DNA from: JAJEFO01 sp965221845 | GTDB taxonomy: Bacteria; Pseudomonadota; Alphaproteobacteria; Rhodobacterales; Rhodobacteraceae | Assembly: GCA_965221845.1 (NCBI GenBank) | Contig: OZ244919.1 | Span: 1,612,001 to 1,676,000, forward strand | Direction of reading: 5' to 3' | DNA: 64,000 nt | In this document: one piece after another, positions 62,866 through 64,000 of the stretch | How positions within the stretch are numbered: the first letter of the stretch is position 1 | Layout: every line of letters begins with the position of its first letter | The notes under the pieces: model-generated | Told to the model about the DNA's origin: nothing | Databases searched by the model: none | Seen by the model: only the letters and a program-made list of their open reading frames with translations | Made by a program: the position numbers and the translations under genes

Positions 62866-64000
62866 TCAGAACGGCCGCACGAAGGCGAGGTTGCCGAAGG
62901 TGCGTTCGTAGTCGAGCGTCTGGGCGGTGGAGGTCCGCCGCTCGCGGCCCAGGGACAGCTCGGGGCTGAAGCCCCGCAGCGTGAGGTCCCGGCGGTGGAC
63001 GCTGAGCCGCAGCGTGCGGGTCTCGTCCTCGCGCGCGCAGCCGCCGAAGCAGCGGGCGTCGGTTCCTTCGTAATCCGTCCGGCGGACGCCCAGGCTCGCG
63101 CCCACCGTGAAGCCCCGCGGCAGGAGCGCGGACAGGCCCGCATTGACGCTCCGCCCCCTGCTGCCCCGCGCCCTCTCCGGCCTCTCGCGCGAGGCGCCGA
63201 GCGTGACGTGCCCGCGCAGCGTGGGCGTGAAGACGCGACCCAGGGTGACGGAGGCGTCCGCGACGGGGCCGTCGGCGTGGACGGCGCGGTCGTGCCTGCG
63301 CTCCAGGCGCGACAGGCGCAGGCTGAGGGACGTGCGCGGGTCCAGCCGGTGCCGCGTCTCGATGCGCGCGCCGAGGTCGCGGCGCTCGGGGTCGCCCCCC
63401 GACCAGTGCCGGCGGGCGACCGCCAGCAGGGAGGCCTCGCTGCGGGGCGAGAGCAGGACGCGGGGGCCGGCGTGGCCGGAGAGCGTCATGGAGTCGAAGC
63501 GGCTGCCCGCGTGCTCCGTGCGGGACAGGTCCGCGCCGAAGCGCAGGCGGGCGCGCACGCTCACGGGGTGCTGACGTTCCCATCCGCCCCAGAGCCTGAG
63601 CCCGATCCCGGACGCGGGCGGCGGGGCGTTCACGCGGCCGGTCGCGACCCCGTCGGGGCCGCAGACGAGCGCGAAGACGCCGGTGCACTCGGTGGCGATG
63701 GTGCGGCGTTCCGAATCCGCGCCCACGTTGGTGTCGGGGGCGAGCGCGAAGCCGAAGTGCGCCGACCACCTGCGCCTTGCCCGCATCCGTTCGAGGAAGC
63801 CGTTGATGTTGGCGGCCACGGGCGGGGGCGGGTCCGCGGCCAGGACGCGCTCGAAGTGCTCGCGCGCCAGGCGGTCCTCGCCCCTGAGGAAGTGGATGCG
63901 GGCCAGCTCGAGGCGGGGGAGGGGAAGGTCCGGGCGCTCGGCCAGGACGGCCCTGAGCGCGGCTTCGGCCTCCCCGAGGGTCGGGGAGGCCGGGGGTTGC
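62866..64000 (-). CDS. Slam-type outer-membrane lipoprotein translocator (5' partial)
   Basis: At least 377 residues, continuing past the window edge. The N-terminal visible part has a TPR-like repeat (LPRLELARIHFLRGED, then AREHFERVLAADPPPPVAAN). The rest is a beta-barrel of the Slam (DUF560) family: HFGFALAPDTNVGADSERRT, WERQHPVSVRARLRFGADLS, GRERRTSTAQTLDYERTFGN and a terminal aromatic FVRPF. Slam proteins move surface lipoproteins across the outer membrane. The frame stays open to base 64000. The GTG at 63819 is only an internal codon, as the upstream frame shows family sequence. Confidence 0.8.
   Translation of the reverse strand, partial: QPPASPTLGEAEAALRAVLAERPDLPLPRLELARIHFLRGEDRLAREHFERVLAADPPPPVAANINGFLERMRARRRWSAHFGFALAPDTNVGADSERRTIATECTGVFALVCGPDGVATGRVNAPPPASGIGLRLWGGWERQHPVSVRARLRFGADLSRTEHAGSRFDSMTLSGHAGPRVLLSPRSEASLLAVARRHWSGGDPERRDLGARIETRHRLDPRTSLSLRLSRLERRHDRAVHADGPVADASVTLGRVFTPTLRGHVTLGASRERPERARGSRGRSVNAGLSALLPRGFTVGASLGVRRTDYEGTDARCFGGCAREDETRTLRLSVHRRDLTLRGFSPELSLGRERRTSTAQTLDYERTFGNLAFVRPF

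Overview
The window is GC-rich alphaproteobacterial chromosome, most likely from an insertion-sequence-laden member of the Rhodobacterales. The evidence is gene content and order. There is a complete sdhCDAB block, mesaconyl-CoA hydratase and malyl-CoA thioesterase, mdh-sucCD-sucAB-lpd, and divergent crotonyl-CoA carboxylase/reductase and ethylmalonyl-CoA mutase genes. This grouping of TCA-cycle and ethylmalonyl-CoA-pathway genes resembles that of Rhodobacter sphaeroides. A TauE/TIGR02186 pair, a two-lipoyl-domain SucB and a Slam/lipoprotein pair are also present. Host genes are intact. Almost every transposase is frameshifted.

Layout. 0.3-4.3 kb: TauE-type exporter, TIGR02186 protein, and on the minus strand a RecD-like helicase overlapping an SDR gene. 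4.7-6.4 kb: ISNCY-like element copy 1, with 9-bp target duplication. 6.5-12.6 kb: YbdK-type ligase, ccr, ecm, deoD. 12.8-19.9 kb: a mobile-element graveyard with ISNCY copy 2 carrying a nested IS110, an AbiEii toxin remnant, an IS5 fragment, a DUF4338(DruA-like)/Tn5-type transposase and an IS30 fragment, ending at an initiator tRNA. 20.0-22.8 kb: a DUF1989 gene and a decayed IS110. 23.3-29.2 kb (minus): mcl2, mch, sdhC, sdhD, sdhA, a small lipoprotein gene, sdhB. 29.3-32.7 kb: ISNCY copy 3, again with an IS110 at the identical internal site. 32.8-42.4 kb (plus): mdh, sucC, sucD, sucA, sucB, lpd. 42.4-46.1 kb (minus): ptsP and lysC. 46.8-51.8 kb: PCu(A)C copper chaperone, pth, ettA, EamA transporter. 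52.4-55.0 kb: a NitT/TauT-type ABC operon of unknown substrate. 55.3 kb: tRNA-Ala(CGC). 55.8-60.5 kb (minus): gcvT-gcvH-gcvP behind a tandem glycine riboswitch. 60.9-64.0 kb (minus): a Slam outer-membrane translocator (cut by the window edge) and its TbpB-like lipoprotein, split by an IS5-family element.

The metabolic genes work together. Ccr and Ecm run the middle of the ethylmalonyl-CoA pathway. Mch and Mcl2 handle its mesaconyl-CoA and malyl-CoA steps. Sdh, Mdh, SucCD and SucAB-Lpd take the products through the TCA cycle. The most informative non-coding structures are the two ISNCY::IS110 nests, whose empty site in copy 1 fixes the IS110 ends to the base with a CT core. The IS110 flanks hold a conserved hairpin that may be part of a bridge RNA.
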